From Bacteroidota bacterium (lineage in GTDB: Bacteria; Bacteroidota; Bacteroidia; B-17B0; Aurantibacillaceae), in NCBI GenBank assembly GCA_030692515.1, contig JAUXZS010000020.1, forward strand, positions 310,001 to 374,000: a stretch of 64,000 nt of DNA. The letters run 5' to 3'. A program made the position numbers and the translations under genes. Every line of letters starts with the position of its first letter. The first letter of the stretch is position 1. The notes beneath the pieces are model-generated. The model had not been told where the DNA came from. It saw only the letters and a program-made list of their open reading frames with translations, and did no database searches. Shown piece after piece: positions 36,471 through 44,828 of this stretch.

Positions 36471-37094
36471 TTACATCTTATAATAAACAACCTTTTTAGT
36501 TTCAAAAAATTCTTCGTCGAAGTAATCTTTTAAATTATAAAATTTTGAATGGGCATAAAACTTCCCGAATTCGGCTTCTAAATCTCCGCCCTTTAAATAT
36601 AAAATACCATTAGGTAAATCATTAATATTATCTCTTAAAATTTTACCCTTTACCCAACTATAAAACACAGGAAATTCTGTTACGGCTCTACTTACCACAA
36701 AATCAAATTTCCCTATAATTTCTTCGGCTCTTGAATGTTTGCCTATTACATTGGTTAATTTTAAACCTGCTGCTACCTCATTAACCACTTTTATTTTTTT
36801 ACCAATACTATCTACCAATAAAAAATCAGAGTCTGGAAATAAAATAGCTAAAGGTATTCCCGGAAAACCACCACCGGTGCCAACATCTAAAATTTTTGTA
36901 CCGGGCTTAAACGAAATTACTTTTGCTATTCCTAATGAATGTAATACATGGCGTTCGTATAACAAATCAATATCTTTTCGCGAAATAACATTTATTTGAT
37001 TATTCCACAAAGTATACAAATCAAACAACTGCTCAAATTGTGCCAATTGAGTGCTTGTTAAATCTGGAAAATATTTTGTGATAATTGAAAGCAC
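36471..37094 (-). CDS. rsmG: 16S rRNA (guanine-527 N7) methyltransferase
   Basis: The 207-residue SAM-dependent methyltransferase has the RsmG signatures NVISRKDIDLLYERHVLHSLG, the SAM loop ILDVGTGGGFPGIPLAILFP, VDSIGKKIKVV and FVVSRAVTEFP. It methylates G527 of 16S rRNA. It follows the ECF sigma gene on the same strand with a one-base gap. There is no insertion or truncation. Confidence 0.95.
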   Translation of the reverse strand: MLSIITKYFPDLTSTQLAQFEQLFDLYTLWNNQINVISRKDIDLLYERHVLHSLGIAKVISFKPGTKILDVGTGGGFPGIPLAILFPDSDFLLVDSIGKKIKVVNEVAAGLKLTNVIGKHSRAEEIIGKFDFVVSRAVTEFPVFYSWVKGKILRDNINDLPNGILYLKGGDLEAEFGKFYAHSKFYNLKDYFDEEFFETKKVVYYKM

Positions 37095-37095
37095 C

Positions 37096-37716
37096 TTAAA
37101 TTTTTTCGTTTCTGTTTTTTAAAGCATGAAATAATAAATCGCGCGCCCTAAATAATTGTGCTTTAATAGTTCCTATTGGTAAATTTAAACGTTGCGAAAT
37201 TTCTTCATGACTCATTTCCTGAAAATAAAAAAGCTCAATCATCTCTTTGTATTTAGGTTTAAGATTCTCAACTAACAACCTAACCAAATCCACTTTTTGT
37301 TTTCTAATAAAATGTTCTTCAGGGTCTAAAGTATTCGATTTAATATTGCCTGCATGGTCCGAATTTTCATCGTTGGTTTTATTATCTATCGAAATAGAAT
37401 ACTTCTGTTTTTTTCTTCTAATAAAATCAATGGCATTGTTACTTGCAATCTTAAAAAGCCAAGTGCTAAAAGCAAAATCCGGACTATAATGGTCTAATTT
37501 TTTAAAAGCCCTTCCAAATGCTTCAATCGTTAAATCCTCAGCGTCATCTTTATTGTTACACATCTTTAGCATCATAAAGAAAACGCTCTCTCTATAACGA
37601 TGTAACAATTCAGCATAAGCTTTTTGGTCCCCCTTATCTAAGGCAGATCTTACCAATCTATAATCATAAACAGCCTTGGTGGTTAAATGCTGTTCTTTAT
37701 CGCTTAGTTCGTCCAC
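37096..37716 (-). CDS. ECF-type RNA polymerase sigma factor
   Basis: The 206-residue protein has sigma-70 region 2 (YAELLHRYRESVFFMMLKM, DLTIEAFGRAFKKL, FSTWLFKIASNNAIDFIRRKK) and region 4.2 (YKEMIELFYFQEMSHEEISQRL, IGTIKAQLFRARDLLFHAL). No anti-sigma factor is adjacent, so control is not evident. Its 5' end overlaps the glycosyltransferase gene by 13 bases and its stop precedes rsmG by one base, so the three genes form an operon. Confidence 0.93.
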   Translation of the reverse strand: MDELSDKEQHLTTKAVYDYRLVRSALDKGDQKAYAELLHRYRESVFFMMLKMCNNKDDAEDLTIEAFGRAFKKLDHYSPDFAFSTWLFKIASNNAIDFIRRKKQKYSISIDNKTNDENSDHAGNIKSNTLDPEEHFIRKQKVDLVRLLVENLKPKYKEMIELFYFQEMSHEEISQRLNLPIGTIKAQLFRARDLLFHALKNRNEKI

Positions 37717-38846
37717 TTATTGGGTTTATTAAATCGTTTAGCTATGTGAAAGATAGGATAAATAAATAAAAGAATCAACTCATATATTACACTTCCTAAT
37801 AATAAATCATTCTCATTTAACTTTTTTGTGATTTTATTTAAAAAAATCCACTGAAAAATCATCTTTAAAAGCAAAATAATCGGAATTAATAAAAGCGTTT
37901 TAAATGTAAATGCTAAGGCAATTAAAGAGATGTAAAAATAATATTGCGAGAAATATGAAAAGCCAATTTTTGTTTTTGATGAAGAGCTATACAAAGGGGC
38001 AGTGCTTAAATGCCTGGCTTTTTGTAAACGCCACTCTCTAAATGTTTTTTTTGCGACCGAATAAGTAATGGCATTACTATCTACACAAACATTTACATTT
38101 TTTGCATTGGCCGCTTGGTTTACAAATAAATCATCATCGCCAGAATTAATGTGGTAATGTTTTGAAAAACCTTTTTGTGCATAAAACAACTCTTTTGTGT
38201 AAGCCATGTTTCTGCCAACACCCATATAGGGCTTACCTTTAATTGCGCCCGATAAATAATTAACGGCAATCATAAAAGCATCAAAGCGTATTAATTTATT
38301 TAAAAATCCTTTTTGCTTTTCATAAGCACCGTAACCCAAAACAACTTCTTTATTTACGGCAAAGCCCATTGCCATTTCTTTTAACCATTGGTTTGAGGAT
38401 GGATAACAATCGGCATCTGTAAACACTAATAAATTATTTTTTGTTGCTTTAATGCCAACTAAAACAGCAAACTTTTTTCCATGTTTATAGTAACCATCTT
38501 CTTTAATAGAAACTTTTTTAAGATTTGGGAAAATCTTTGCGAACTCATCTATCACATTTTCTGTATTATCCCAGCTGCAATCATTTACAACAATCACTTC
38601 AAAATCAGGATAATCTTGCGTTAATATTTTAGGTAAAAACTCCGTTAAATTATCGTCTTCATTTTTAGCACAAATTATAAGCGAAACTGGCTCTAATTTT
38701 TCACTGCTTGCCAAACGCGTAGTTTTAAGTAAACCAACAGGCAAACAGTTGATGATATAATTAATTACTATAAACACAAATCCTAGTGCAGCTAAAACAG
38801 TCAACAACTCCGACAAACCAAATTCTTTAAATTCCGGGAAAAACAT
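37704..38846 (-). CDS. Membrane-anchored family 2 glycosyltransferase
   Basis: The 380-residue protein has an N-terminal transmembrane helix (about residues 13-35), a GT2 domain with SLIICAKNEDDNL, VIVVNDCSWDNT, the nucleotide/metal motif TDADCYP and SGDDDLFVNQ, then a REWRLQKARHLS block in the position of QxxRW. Two or more C-terminal transmembrane helices follow (about residues 300-335). It should transfer sugar from a nucleotide donor at the inner membrane. Donor and product are unknown. It is the first gene of the ECF sigma / rsmG operon. Confidence 0.9.
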   Translation of the reverse strand: MFFPEFKEFGLSELLTVLAALGFVFIVINYIINCLPVGLLKTTRLASSEKLEPVSLIICAKNEDDNLTEFLPKILTQDYPDFEVIVVNDCSWDNTENVIDEFAKIFPNLKKVSIKEDGYYKHGKKFAVLVGIKATKNNLLVFTDADCYPSSNQWLKEMAMGFAVNKEVVLGYGAYEKQKGFLNKLIRFDAFMIAVNYLSGAIKGKPYMGVGRNMAYTKELFYAQKGFSKHYHINSGDDDLFVNQAANAKNVNVCVDSNAITYSVAKKTFREWRLQKARHLSTAPLYSSSSKTKIGFSYFSQYYFYISLIALAFTFKTLLLIPIILLLKMIFQWIFLNKITKKLNENDLLLGSVIYELILLFIYPIFHIAKRFNKPNKWTN

Positions 38847-38851
38847 AAATG

Positions 38852-38859
38852 CAAAGTTA
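38852..38859 (-). promoter_or_regulatory. Candidate -7 box of the glycosyltransferase operon
   Basis: On the minus strand the bases read TAACTTTG. A TTTG lies 16 nt upstream (38876-38879 on the minus strand). The box is only 5 nt before the ATG, so the transcript would be essentially leaderless. Confidence 0.3.
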
Positions 38860-38885
38860 TTACCTATGCAAGAGGCAAATTAAGA

Positions 38886-38893
38886 TATCTTTG
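38886..38893 (+). promoter_or_regulatory. Candidate -7 box of the HAD phosphatase gene
   Basis: The bases read TATCTTTG, an exact TAnnTTTG match, 25 nt before the ATG at 38919. A -33 box is not clear. It is divergent from the candidate at 38852-38859. Confidence 0.4.
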
Positions 38894-38918
38894 TATTTAT
38901 TAAACAAAATAATTAACA

Positions 38919-39584
38919 ATGCTAAGTGCAATAAAAGCAGTTATTTTTGACATGGACGGGGTAATAATTGATAGCGAACCCCTATGGCGAAGAGCTATGG
39001 TAAAGGGTTTTAACCATTATGGCCTGCCAATTTCTGAAGATGATTGCCGCTCAACAATGGGCATGAGAATAAACGAAGTGGTAGATTTTTGGGTAAAAGA
39101 GCATTCAATTACAAAATTTACAAGTCCCCAAATTGAAGCCACCATTATGGCTAATTTATTTGAATTGATAGAACTTGAGGGCAAGCCAATTAATGGGGTT
39201 TTAGAATTGTTCGCATTTTGTAAAGAGCATAAACTAAAAATAGGCTTAGCAACATCTTCGTCCGAAAAATTAATGGCTGCTGTTTTAAATAAATTAGATT
39301 TAAATACCGTTTTTGATTCTGCGGTTTCGGCGCAACATTTAAAGTATGCTAAACCAAACCCCGAAGTATTTTTACTTTGCGCCAATAATCTGGGTATTAA
39401 CCCAAATAATTGTTTGGTTATTGAAGATTCAATAAACGGTGCTATTGCTGCTAAAGCAGCCCAAATGAAACTGATTGTTGTGCCCGATGAAGGAACTAAA
39501 CATCAAGAAAAATTTGCCATTGCAGATTACACGCTAAATAATATGACAGAAGTATTAACATTATTTAAATCGCTACTCAAATGA
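38919..39584 (+). CDS. HAD-family phosphatase (hexose-phosphate phosphatase / beta-phosphoglucomutase group)
   Basis: The 221-residue protein has HAD motif I at the N-terminus (VIFDMDGVIIDSEPL, nucleophile D11 and acid D13), motif II GLATSSS, motif III lysine in KYAKPNPEVF and motif IV VIEDSINGA. A helical cap follows motif I. The EPLWRRAM and GMRINEVVDFWV segments resemble 2-deoxyglucose-6-phosphate/hexitol phosphatases such as HxpB. The physiological substrate is uncertain. It stands alone, 98 nt before tgt. Confidence 0.9.
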   Translation: MLSAIKAVIFDMDGVIIDSEPLWRRAMVKGFNHYGLPISEDDCRSTMGMRINEVVDFWVKEHSITKFTSPQIEATIMANLFELIELEGKPINGVLELFAFCKEHKLKIGLATSSSEKLMAAVLNKLDLNTVFDSAVSAQHLKYAKPNPEVFLLCANNLGINPNNCLVIEDSINGAIAAKAAQMKLIVVPDEGTKHQEKFAIADYTLNNMTEVLTLFKSLLK

Positions 39585-39682
39585 CAAATGACGCAGGACT
39601 CAAGATATAAGACATCAAAACCTCTATCTTTTGAACTTTCTAAACTTTTAAACTTTACAACTTAATATTATCTTTAAGCACC

Positions 39683-40813
39683 TTGAAATTTAACCTTTTA
39701 CATACCGACAAAAACTCTAAAGCCAGAGTTGGCACACTTGATACAGACCACGGCCAAATAGAAACTCCAATTTTTATGCCCGTTGGCACCGCAGGAACAG
39801 TTAAGGCTGTTCATCAACGCGAATTAAAAGAGGATATTAAAGCCCAAATTATTTTAGGCAACACTTACCATTTATATTTAAGACCGGGATTGGATGTAAT
39901 ATCTAATGCTGGCGGTTTACATAAATTTAATGGCTGGGATAAACCTATTTTAACGGATAGCGGTGGTTATCAAATTTTTTCTTTATCAAACCAACGTAAA
40001 TTAAGCGAAGAAGGGGCTACGTTTAAAAGTCATATTGATGGCAGTAAACATTTTTTTTCGCCAGAAGGTGTAATGGATATTCAGCGCACAATTGGCGCAG
40101 ATATTATTATGGCTTTTGACGAGTGCACGCCCTACCCTTGCGATTTTAAATACGCTAAAAATTCTTTGGCACTAACACACCGTTGGTTAGATAGATGCGT
40201 TACACGATTTAACGAAACCGAACCAAAATATGGTTACACGCAAGCGTTATTTCCTATTGTGCAAGGCAGTGTGTATAAGGATTTAAGAATTGAATCTGCA
40301 GAATTTATTGCTTCTAAAAATTGTTTTGGTAATGCTATTGGTGGCTTAAGTGTTGGCGAACCTGCCGAAGAAATGTATGCTATGACGGAAGTTGTAACCA
40401 ATATTTTACCAAAAGATAAACCGCGTTATTTAATGGGTGTTGGTACACCGGTAAATATTTTAGAATGTATTGCTTTGGGTATTGATATGTTTGATTGTGT
40501 ATTACCAACGCGTAATGCACGTCATGGTTTATTATTTACCGAGAAAGGTATTATTAATATTAAAAACGAAAAATGGAAAAACGATTTTTCGGTGTTGGAT
40601 GAAAACGGAACAACCTTTGTTGACTCTGCTTACTCTAAAGCTTACTTAAGACATTTATTAGTTTGCGAAGAAATTTTAGCGGCCCAAATTGCCAGCATAC
40701 ATAATTTAGGTTTTTATTTACGCTTGGTTAAAGAAGCCCGCACAAGAATACTAGATGGCTCTTTTATGGAATGGAAAAATAAAATGGTAATACAATTAGC
40801 GCAGCGTTTATAA
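39683..40813 (+). CDS. tgt: tRNA-guanine transglycosylase (queuine/preQ1 insertion)
   Basis: The 376-residue TIM-barrel enzyme has PIFMPVGTAGTVKAV, ILGNTYHLYLRPG, the catalytic aspartate region LTDSGGYQIFSL, VQGSVYKDLR, IGGLSVGEP, and DMFDCVLPTRNARHG with the second aspartate. It exchanges guanine 34 of certain tRNAs for preQ1. The start is TTG at 39683, giving the usual MKFNLL. The CxCxxC zinc ligands expected before the last helices are absent: the corresponding stretch reads VLDENGTTFVDSAYSKAYLR. The LptF/G permease gene follows after 3 nt. Confidence 0.95.
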   Translation: MKFNLLHTDKNSKARVGTLDTDHGQIETPIFMPVGTAGTVKAVHQRELKEDIKAQIILGNTYHLYLRPGLDVISNAGGLHKFNGWDKPILTDSGGYQIFSLSNQRKLSEEGATFKSHIDGSKHFFSPEGVMDIQRTIGADIIMAFDECTPYPCDFKYAKNSLALTHRWLDRCVTRFNETEPKYGYTQALFPIVQGSVYKDLRIESAEFIASKNCFGNAIGGLSVGEPAEEMYAMTEVVTNILPKDKPRYLMGVGTPVNILECIALGIDMFDCVLPTRNARHGLLFTEKGIINIKNEKWKNDFSVLDENGTTFVDSAYSKAYLRHLLVCEEILAAQIASIHNLGFYLRLVKEARTRILDGSFMEWKNKMVIQLAQRL

Positions 40814-40816
40814 AAA

Positions 40817-41938
40817 ATGTTTTTAAAAAAATTAGATATTTATATATTAAAAAAGTTTTTAAGTACTTTCTTTTTTTCTATTACCCTAATTTTATTAATT
40901 TTTATTGTATTTGATATAAAAGAAAAAATTCAAACATTTACCAATGGTAATATTCCCTTAAAAGAAATTATTTTTGATTACTATTTAATGTTTGTGCCTT
41001 ATTTCGGCAATTTTTTCTCGCCCCTATTTGCTTTTATTGCTGTTATTTTTTTTACATCCAAAATGGCGCATCAGTCAGAGTTTATTGCCATATTAAGCAG
41101 CGGCACAAGTTTTAAACGCATTATGCGACCTTATATTATTGGCGCATTAATTCTTTCTTTGTCTTCTTTATTTCTTAATCACTTTATAATTCCTAAAGCG
41201 GTAAAACGTAAAATTAGTTTTGAAGATAAGTGGATAAACAATTCTTATAACAACGAAGAACATAACATTCACAAAAAAATTGGGGCCAACCGTTTGTTGT
41301 ATATAGAGAGTTATGATAACAGAATTAATACCGCAACAAAAGTGAGTATAGAGGATATCGTTAACAACAAACAAACTTATTTTTTAAGTGCCGATAATAT
41401 GCGTTGGGATAGCCTTTCGCGAGAATGGTTATTAACCAATGTTTATGAGCGCAGAGTAATTGTGCAAGACAGGTTAGATACTTTAAAAAACCAGAAACCA
41501 ATTTTTAAACAAACCAATACTTTTACGCCAAGCAAAAAAATAAAAATACCCTTTACGCCAAACGATATGTGGCGCTACGATAGTAAAAAAGAAGTAATGC
41601 CTTATTTTGAATTAAAAGAATACATTATTCGCGAAAAAATGAAGGGCTCTAACCAAATAGAATTTTTTGAGGTAGAACAATATCGGCGTTCATCCTTTCC
41701 CTTTGCAACACTTATACTTACTATTATTGGTGTGTGCGTATCATCCCGTAAAGTAAGGGGCGGTGTGGGTTTACAAATTGCCTTGGGTTTATTATTAAGT
41801 TGCATTTACATTATGCTCATGTATGTTTTTACAGCCATAGCCACCACAGGTTTTGCACCTGCTATGTTAGCAGTGTGGACACCCAATATCATCTTTTCTT
41901 TTGTGGCACTTTATTTTTACAAAACTGCTCAGAAGTAA
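40817..41938 (+). CDS. LptF/LptG-family LPS-export permease
   Basis: The 373-residue protein has three N-terminal transmembrane helices (about residues 12-33, 50-75 and 98-118), a periplasmic beta-jellyroll-like middle, and three C-terminal helices (about 295-365) ending VALYFYKTAQK. N-terminal LDIYILKKFLSTFFF and SEFIAILSSGTSFKRIMRPY are typical of YjgP/YjgQ proteins. It should be a membrane half of the LptB2FG transporter that extracts LPS. It is coupled to tgt by a 3-nt gap. F and G cannot be told apart here. Confidence 0.92.
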   Translation: MFLKKLDIYILKKFLSTFFFSITLILLIFIVFDIKEKIQTFTNGNIPLKEIIFDYYLMFVPYFGNFFSPLFAFIAVIFFTSKMAHQSEFIAILSSGTSFKRIMRPYIIGALILSLSSLFLNHFIIPKAVKRKISFEDKWINNSYNNEEHNIHKKIGANRLLYIESYDNRINTATKVSIEDIVNNKQTYFLSADNMRWDSLSREWLLTNVYERRVIVQDRLDTLKNQKPIFKQTNTFTPSKKIKIPFTPNDMWRYDSKKEVMPYFELKEYIIREKMKGSNQIEFFEVEQYRRSSFPFATLILTIIGVCVSSRKVRGGVGLQIALGLLLSCIYIMLMYVFTAIATTGFAPAMLAVWTPNIIFSFVALYFYKTAQK

Positions 41939-42073
41939 TTTCTCTTAGAGCCAACAATTATTTATTTTATTTTATTTTATATATTTGATATACAAATATG
42001 CATTTTTACAACTGAATAAACAGTTATAATAACATTAGCAAAAAATAGTACTTAATCAATAAAGACAGCAACA

Positions 42074-42481
42074 ATGAGAAAATTCATATTTCTTTTGCTC
42101 ACAATAGCAACAATAACATGCTGCGGACAAACACGTGCTAGAAAAACACGCAGCGATAAAGGAGGTACTCATAAACATTCGTCTTCGTATTACTCGAAAC
42201 ATGGTTATGGGACAAGTTCATCCTCGCATAATAAAAATCATACAACATCAACAAATCATCATTCAACTTCATCAAACCCTAAACATAATGCGAAAACCGA
42301 TACTATTTCTAGTGGTAGTATAAAAGCATCAAACACGCAATCGGTTTCAAGCAGCCCTACTTTGGAAGAAATACGTAATGCAAGGTATACTAAAAACTTA
42401 ATTTTTGGTGGCTGTGTGGTAGTGCTTCTTATCATTATACTGGCGATTAGTTTAAGTAAAAAGAAAAAAATTAATAAATAA
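42074..42481 (+). CDS. Small His/Ser-rich secreted or membrane protein, unknown
   Basis: The 135-residue protein has an N-terminal signal peptide (about residues 1-18, ending at CCGQ), then a 65-residue low-complexity region rich in Ser, His, Lys, Thr and Asn (KHSSSYYSKHGYGTSSSSHN). A C-terminal transmembrane helix (about residues 109-128, LIFGGCVVVLLIIILAISL) precedes a KKKK tail. It ends 3 nt before the potassium-channel gene, so co-transcription is likely. The His-rich part could bind metal; this is only a guess. Confidence 0.6.
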   Translation: MRKFIFLLLTIATITCCGQTRARKTRSDKGGTHKHSSSYYSKHGYGTSSSSHNKNHTTSTNHHSTSSNPKHNAKTDTISSGSIKASNTQSVSSSPTLEEIRNARYTKNLIFGGCVVVLLIIILAISLSKKKKINK

Positions 42482-42484
42482 ATT

Positions 42485-43165
42485 ATGACCTTAGAGACTA
42501 AAGAAGAAAATAAAGAAAGTTTAGGTTTCCTAAATTTGCTTATTCTATTATTATCCTTTTATGTTTTAATTGCATTATTAGTAGATACACTATTTAAGCT
42601 TCCACCTGAAATTTCTAAACTATTAAATTACATTGATAATATTATTTGCATTGTGTTCCTACTCGACTTCTCCATTCGTTTTAGAAAAGCAGAAAACAAA
42701 TTAGCTTTCATGAAATGGGGCTGGATTGATTTAATTGCAAGTATTCCTACTTTTGATTTTATGCGCGCTGGCAGACTTCTAAGAGTAATACGTTTAATTA
42801 GACTCTTTCGTGCATATAGATCAGCTAAGCATATTGTTCAACACGTATTCAAAAATAAAATTCAAGGCACTTTAACTTCAGTAGCTATAATTGCTGTATT
42901 AATGCTTTTATTTTCTTCGATTGCAATTCTTCAATTTGAAACTGAACCAGAAAGTAATATCAAAACTGCCGAAGATGCAATTTGGTGGTCATATGTAACT
43001 ATAACAACCGTTGGTTACGGCGATAAATATCCAGTAACAACAGAAGGTAGAGTAATTGCAGTAATATTAATTACAGTTGGGGTTGGACTTTTTGGAACAT
43101 TTACTGCGTTTGTCTCTTCGTGGTTCGTAAAAAGCAATCAGCAGATTTCCGAAAGGGAAGAATAA
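42485..43165 (+). CDS. Voltage-gated-like potassium channel
   Basis: The 226-residue membrane protein has S1 (about residues 15-36), S2/S3 segments, an S4-like helix with regularly spaced arginines (MRAGRLLRVIRLIRLFRAYR), S5 (about 135-155), the selectivity filter TVGYGD in TITTVGYGDKYPV, and S6 (about 195-220). The filter predicts potassium selectivity. The short tail has no RCK or cyclic-nucleotide domain. It is likely co-transcribed with the preceding His/Ser-rich gene. Confidence 0.9.
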   Translation: MTLETKEENKESLGFLNLLILLLSFYVLIALLVDTLFKLPPEISKLLNYIDNIICIVFLLDFSIRFRKAENKLAFMKWGWIDLIASIPTFDFMRAGRLLRVIRLIRLFRAYRSAKHIVQHVFKNKIQGTLTSVAIIAVLMLLFSSIAILQFETEPESNIKTAEDAIWWSYVTITTVGYGDKYPVTTEGRVIAVILITVGVGLFGTFTAFVSSWFVKSNQQISEREE

Positions 43166-43203
43166 CAAAACTAGGAAAACAAAAATAATTTATAATTAAA
43201 AAA

Positions 43204-43737
43204 ATGACTGAGAGAAAAGTAGTTTTATATATTTCGATGAGCTTAGATGGTTATATTGCAACTAAAGATAATGAGCTTGACTTTTTATCGCTTGTAGTAA
43301 AAGAAGGGGAAGATTATGGCTATTTAGATTTTGTAAAAACAATAGATACAGTGATTATTGGCAGAAAAACTTATGATAAGGTAATTGCCATGGGTTATGA
43401 ATATCCTCACAGAGACAAAGATGTTTATATTATAACAAGAACAGAAAAACCAGCAATTGGTACTTTTAAATTTTATACCGGCAATCTTAAAAACCTTGTT
43501 ACAAAATTAAAACAAGAGGAAGGCAAAAATATTTATTGTGATGGGGGCGCAGAAATTGCCAACGAACTCATAAAAAATAATTTAATAGATGAATATATTA
43601 TTTCGGTAATTCCGATTTTACTTGGCGATGGAATTAAACTTTTTAAAGATGGTAGACCCGAACAGAAACTAGAACTTATTTCAACCAAACAATATGATAC
43701 GGGCTTGGTTCAGCTTCGTTACGAACGTGCAGTTTAG
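43204..43737 (+). CDS. RibD C-terminal / dihydrofolate-reductase-like protein
   Basis: The 177-residue protein has the DHFR-like fold of the RibD C-terminal family: VVLYISMSLDGYIATKDNELDFL, TVIIGRKTYDKV, a lysine/glutamate-rich loop, IYCDGGAEIANELIKNNLIDEYIISVIPILLGDGI. It should bind NADPH, but the substrate is unknown; such stand-alone copies are common and probably not in riboflavin synthesis. The fic promoter begins 10 nt after its stop. Confidence 0.88.
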   Translation: MTERKVVLYISMSLDGYIATKDNELDFLSLVVKEGEDYGYLDFVKTIDTVIIGRKTYDKVIAMGYEYPHRDKDVYIITRTEKPAIGTFKFYTGNLKNLVTKLKQEEGKNIYCDGGAEIANELIKNNLIDEYIISVIPILLGDGIKLFKDGRPEQKLELISTKQYDTGLVQLRYERAV

Positions 43738-43746
43738 TAGGATAAT

Positions 43747-43777
43747 TTTGAACTTTACAAAAAAAAGGCTATTTTTG
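43747..43777 (+). promoter_or_regulatory. Promoter of the fic gene (TTTG-N19-TATTTTTG)
   Basis: A perfect Bacteroidota promoter: -33 TTTG at 43747-43750, 19-nt spacer, -7 TATTTTTG at 43770-43777. The predicted start near 43781-43782 falls inside the first operator palindrome. Confidence 0.75.
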
Positions 43778-43799
43778 ATAGTATCAAATGATAGTATCA
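43775..43799 (+). promoter_or_regulatory. Twin-palindrome operator before fic
   Basis: TGATAGTATCA occurs twice, at 43776-43786 and 43789-43799, separated by AA. Each unit is an odd palindrome (TGATA-G-TATCA), with centres 13 bp apart. The pair overlaps the predicted transcription start and abuts the ATG at 43800. The same pair recurs at 48313-48336 after a degraded promoter. Confidence 0.7.
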
Positions 43800-44753
43800 A
43801 TGAAACCTCCTTACGACATTAGCCCAAAAATTTTAAAATTAATAAGCTCAATTTCCGAAAAAATTGGAGAGGTAAATGCTAACTATCTCAGCAAACAATC
43901 GCCCCAACTGCGAAAACAAAATAGAATTAAAACCATTCATTCTTCTTTACAAATAGAGGGCAATACATTAACAGAAGAACAAATAACCGCGTTAATCGAA
44001 AACAAAAGAGTAATTGGTCCGCAGAAAGATGTTGTAGAGGTTTTAAACGCTATTAAAGTATATGACAAGCTAAACAACTACGAATTTTTATCTGAAAAAA
44101 GTTTTCTAACTGCACATCAAAATTTAATGACCGGATTAATTAACAAGTCTGGCGAGTACAGAAAACAAGGCGTTGGAATAGTTAAAGGAACTAAATTAGA
44201 ACATGTTGCTCCGCCCTATAAAAATGTTCCTTATTTAATGAAAGACTTATTTAAATATCTTAAAGATACAAATGAACTTACTTTAATAAAAAGTTGTGTT
44301 TTTCATTACGAAATGGAATTTATTCATCCCTTTATTGATGGTAATGGAAGAATGGGCAGATTATGGCAAACATTAATTTTAATGTCGGAGTATCCAATTT
44401 TTGAGTTCTTACCATTTGAAACATTAATAAGTAAAACACAAAAAGATTATTATAAATCACTTGCTGTCAGCGATAAACTAGGAAAATCAACTATTTTTAT
44501 TGAGTACATGCTTAACGTTATTAACCAATCCTTAGAAAGCCTATTGTCCTACAATAATCGGATTTTAAAAGATACAGATAGATTAGAGCATTTCATTTCT
44601 TTACAAATAAAATCATTTACGCGCAAAGATTATATGAATGTGTTTAAGGACATATCGTCGGCAACAGCAAGTAGAGATTTAAAAAAAGGAATTGTCTTAA
44701 AACTGTTTAAAAGTGCTGGTACTATGAATAAGACCGAGTACCTTTTAAAATAA
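43800..44753 (+). CDS. Fic-family protein with inhibitory helix and C-terminal winged helix
   Basis: The 317-residue protein has an N-terminal domain with SSLQIEGNTL, matching the class II inhibitory motif (S/T)xxxE(G/N) with E53. The Fic core carries the complete active-site motif HPFIDGNGRMGR (H176). A C-terminal winged-helix-like region (TRKDYMNVFKDISSATASRDL, about residues 270-300) follows. It should transfer AMP, or another nucleotide part, to target proteins when inhibition is relieved. The ATG at 43800 is preferred over one at 43788 because the duplicated operator at 48284-48337 ends at exactly this point. The C-terminal domain may bind the operator (inference). Confidence 0.9.
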   Translation: MKPPYDISPKILKLISSISEKIGEVNANYLSKQSPQLRKQNRIKTIHSSLQIEGNTLTEEQITALIENKRVIGPQKDVVEVLNAIKVYDKLNNYEFLSEKSFLTAHQNLMTGLINKSGEYRKQGVGIVKGTKLEHVAPPYKNVPYLMKDLFKYLKDTNELTLIKSCVFHYEMEFIHPFIDGNGRMGRLWQTLILMSEYPIFEFLPFETLISKTQKDYYKSLAVSDKLGKSTIFIEYMLNVINQSLESLLSYNNRILKDTDRLEHFISLQIKSFTRKDYMNVFKDISSATASRDLKKGIVLKLFKSAGTMNKTEYLLK

Positions 44754-44828
44754 TTACTTTTTCTAAGACAAAGAATTCTTAAAACACAAAAATTTATTAT
44801 AACATCTTAATTAGATTAAAAAAATAAA

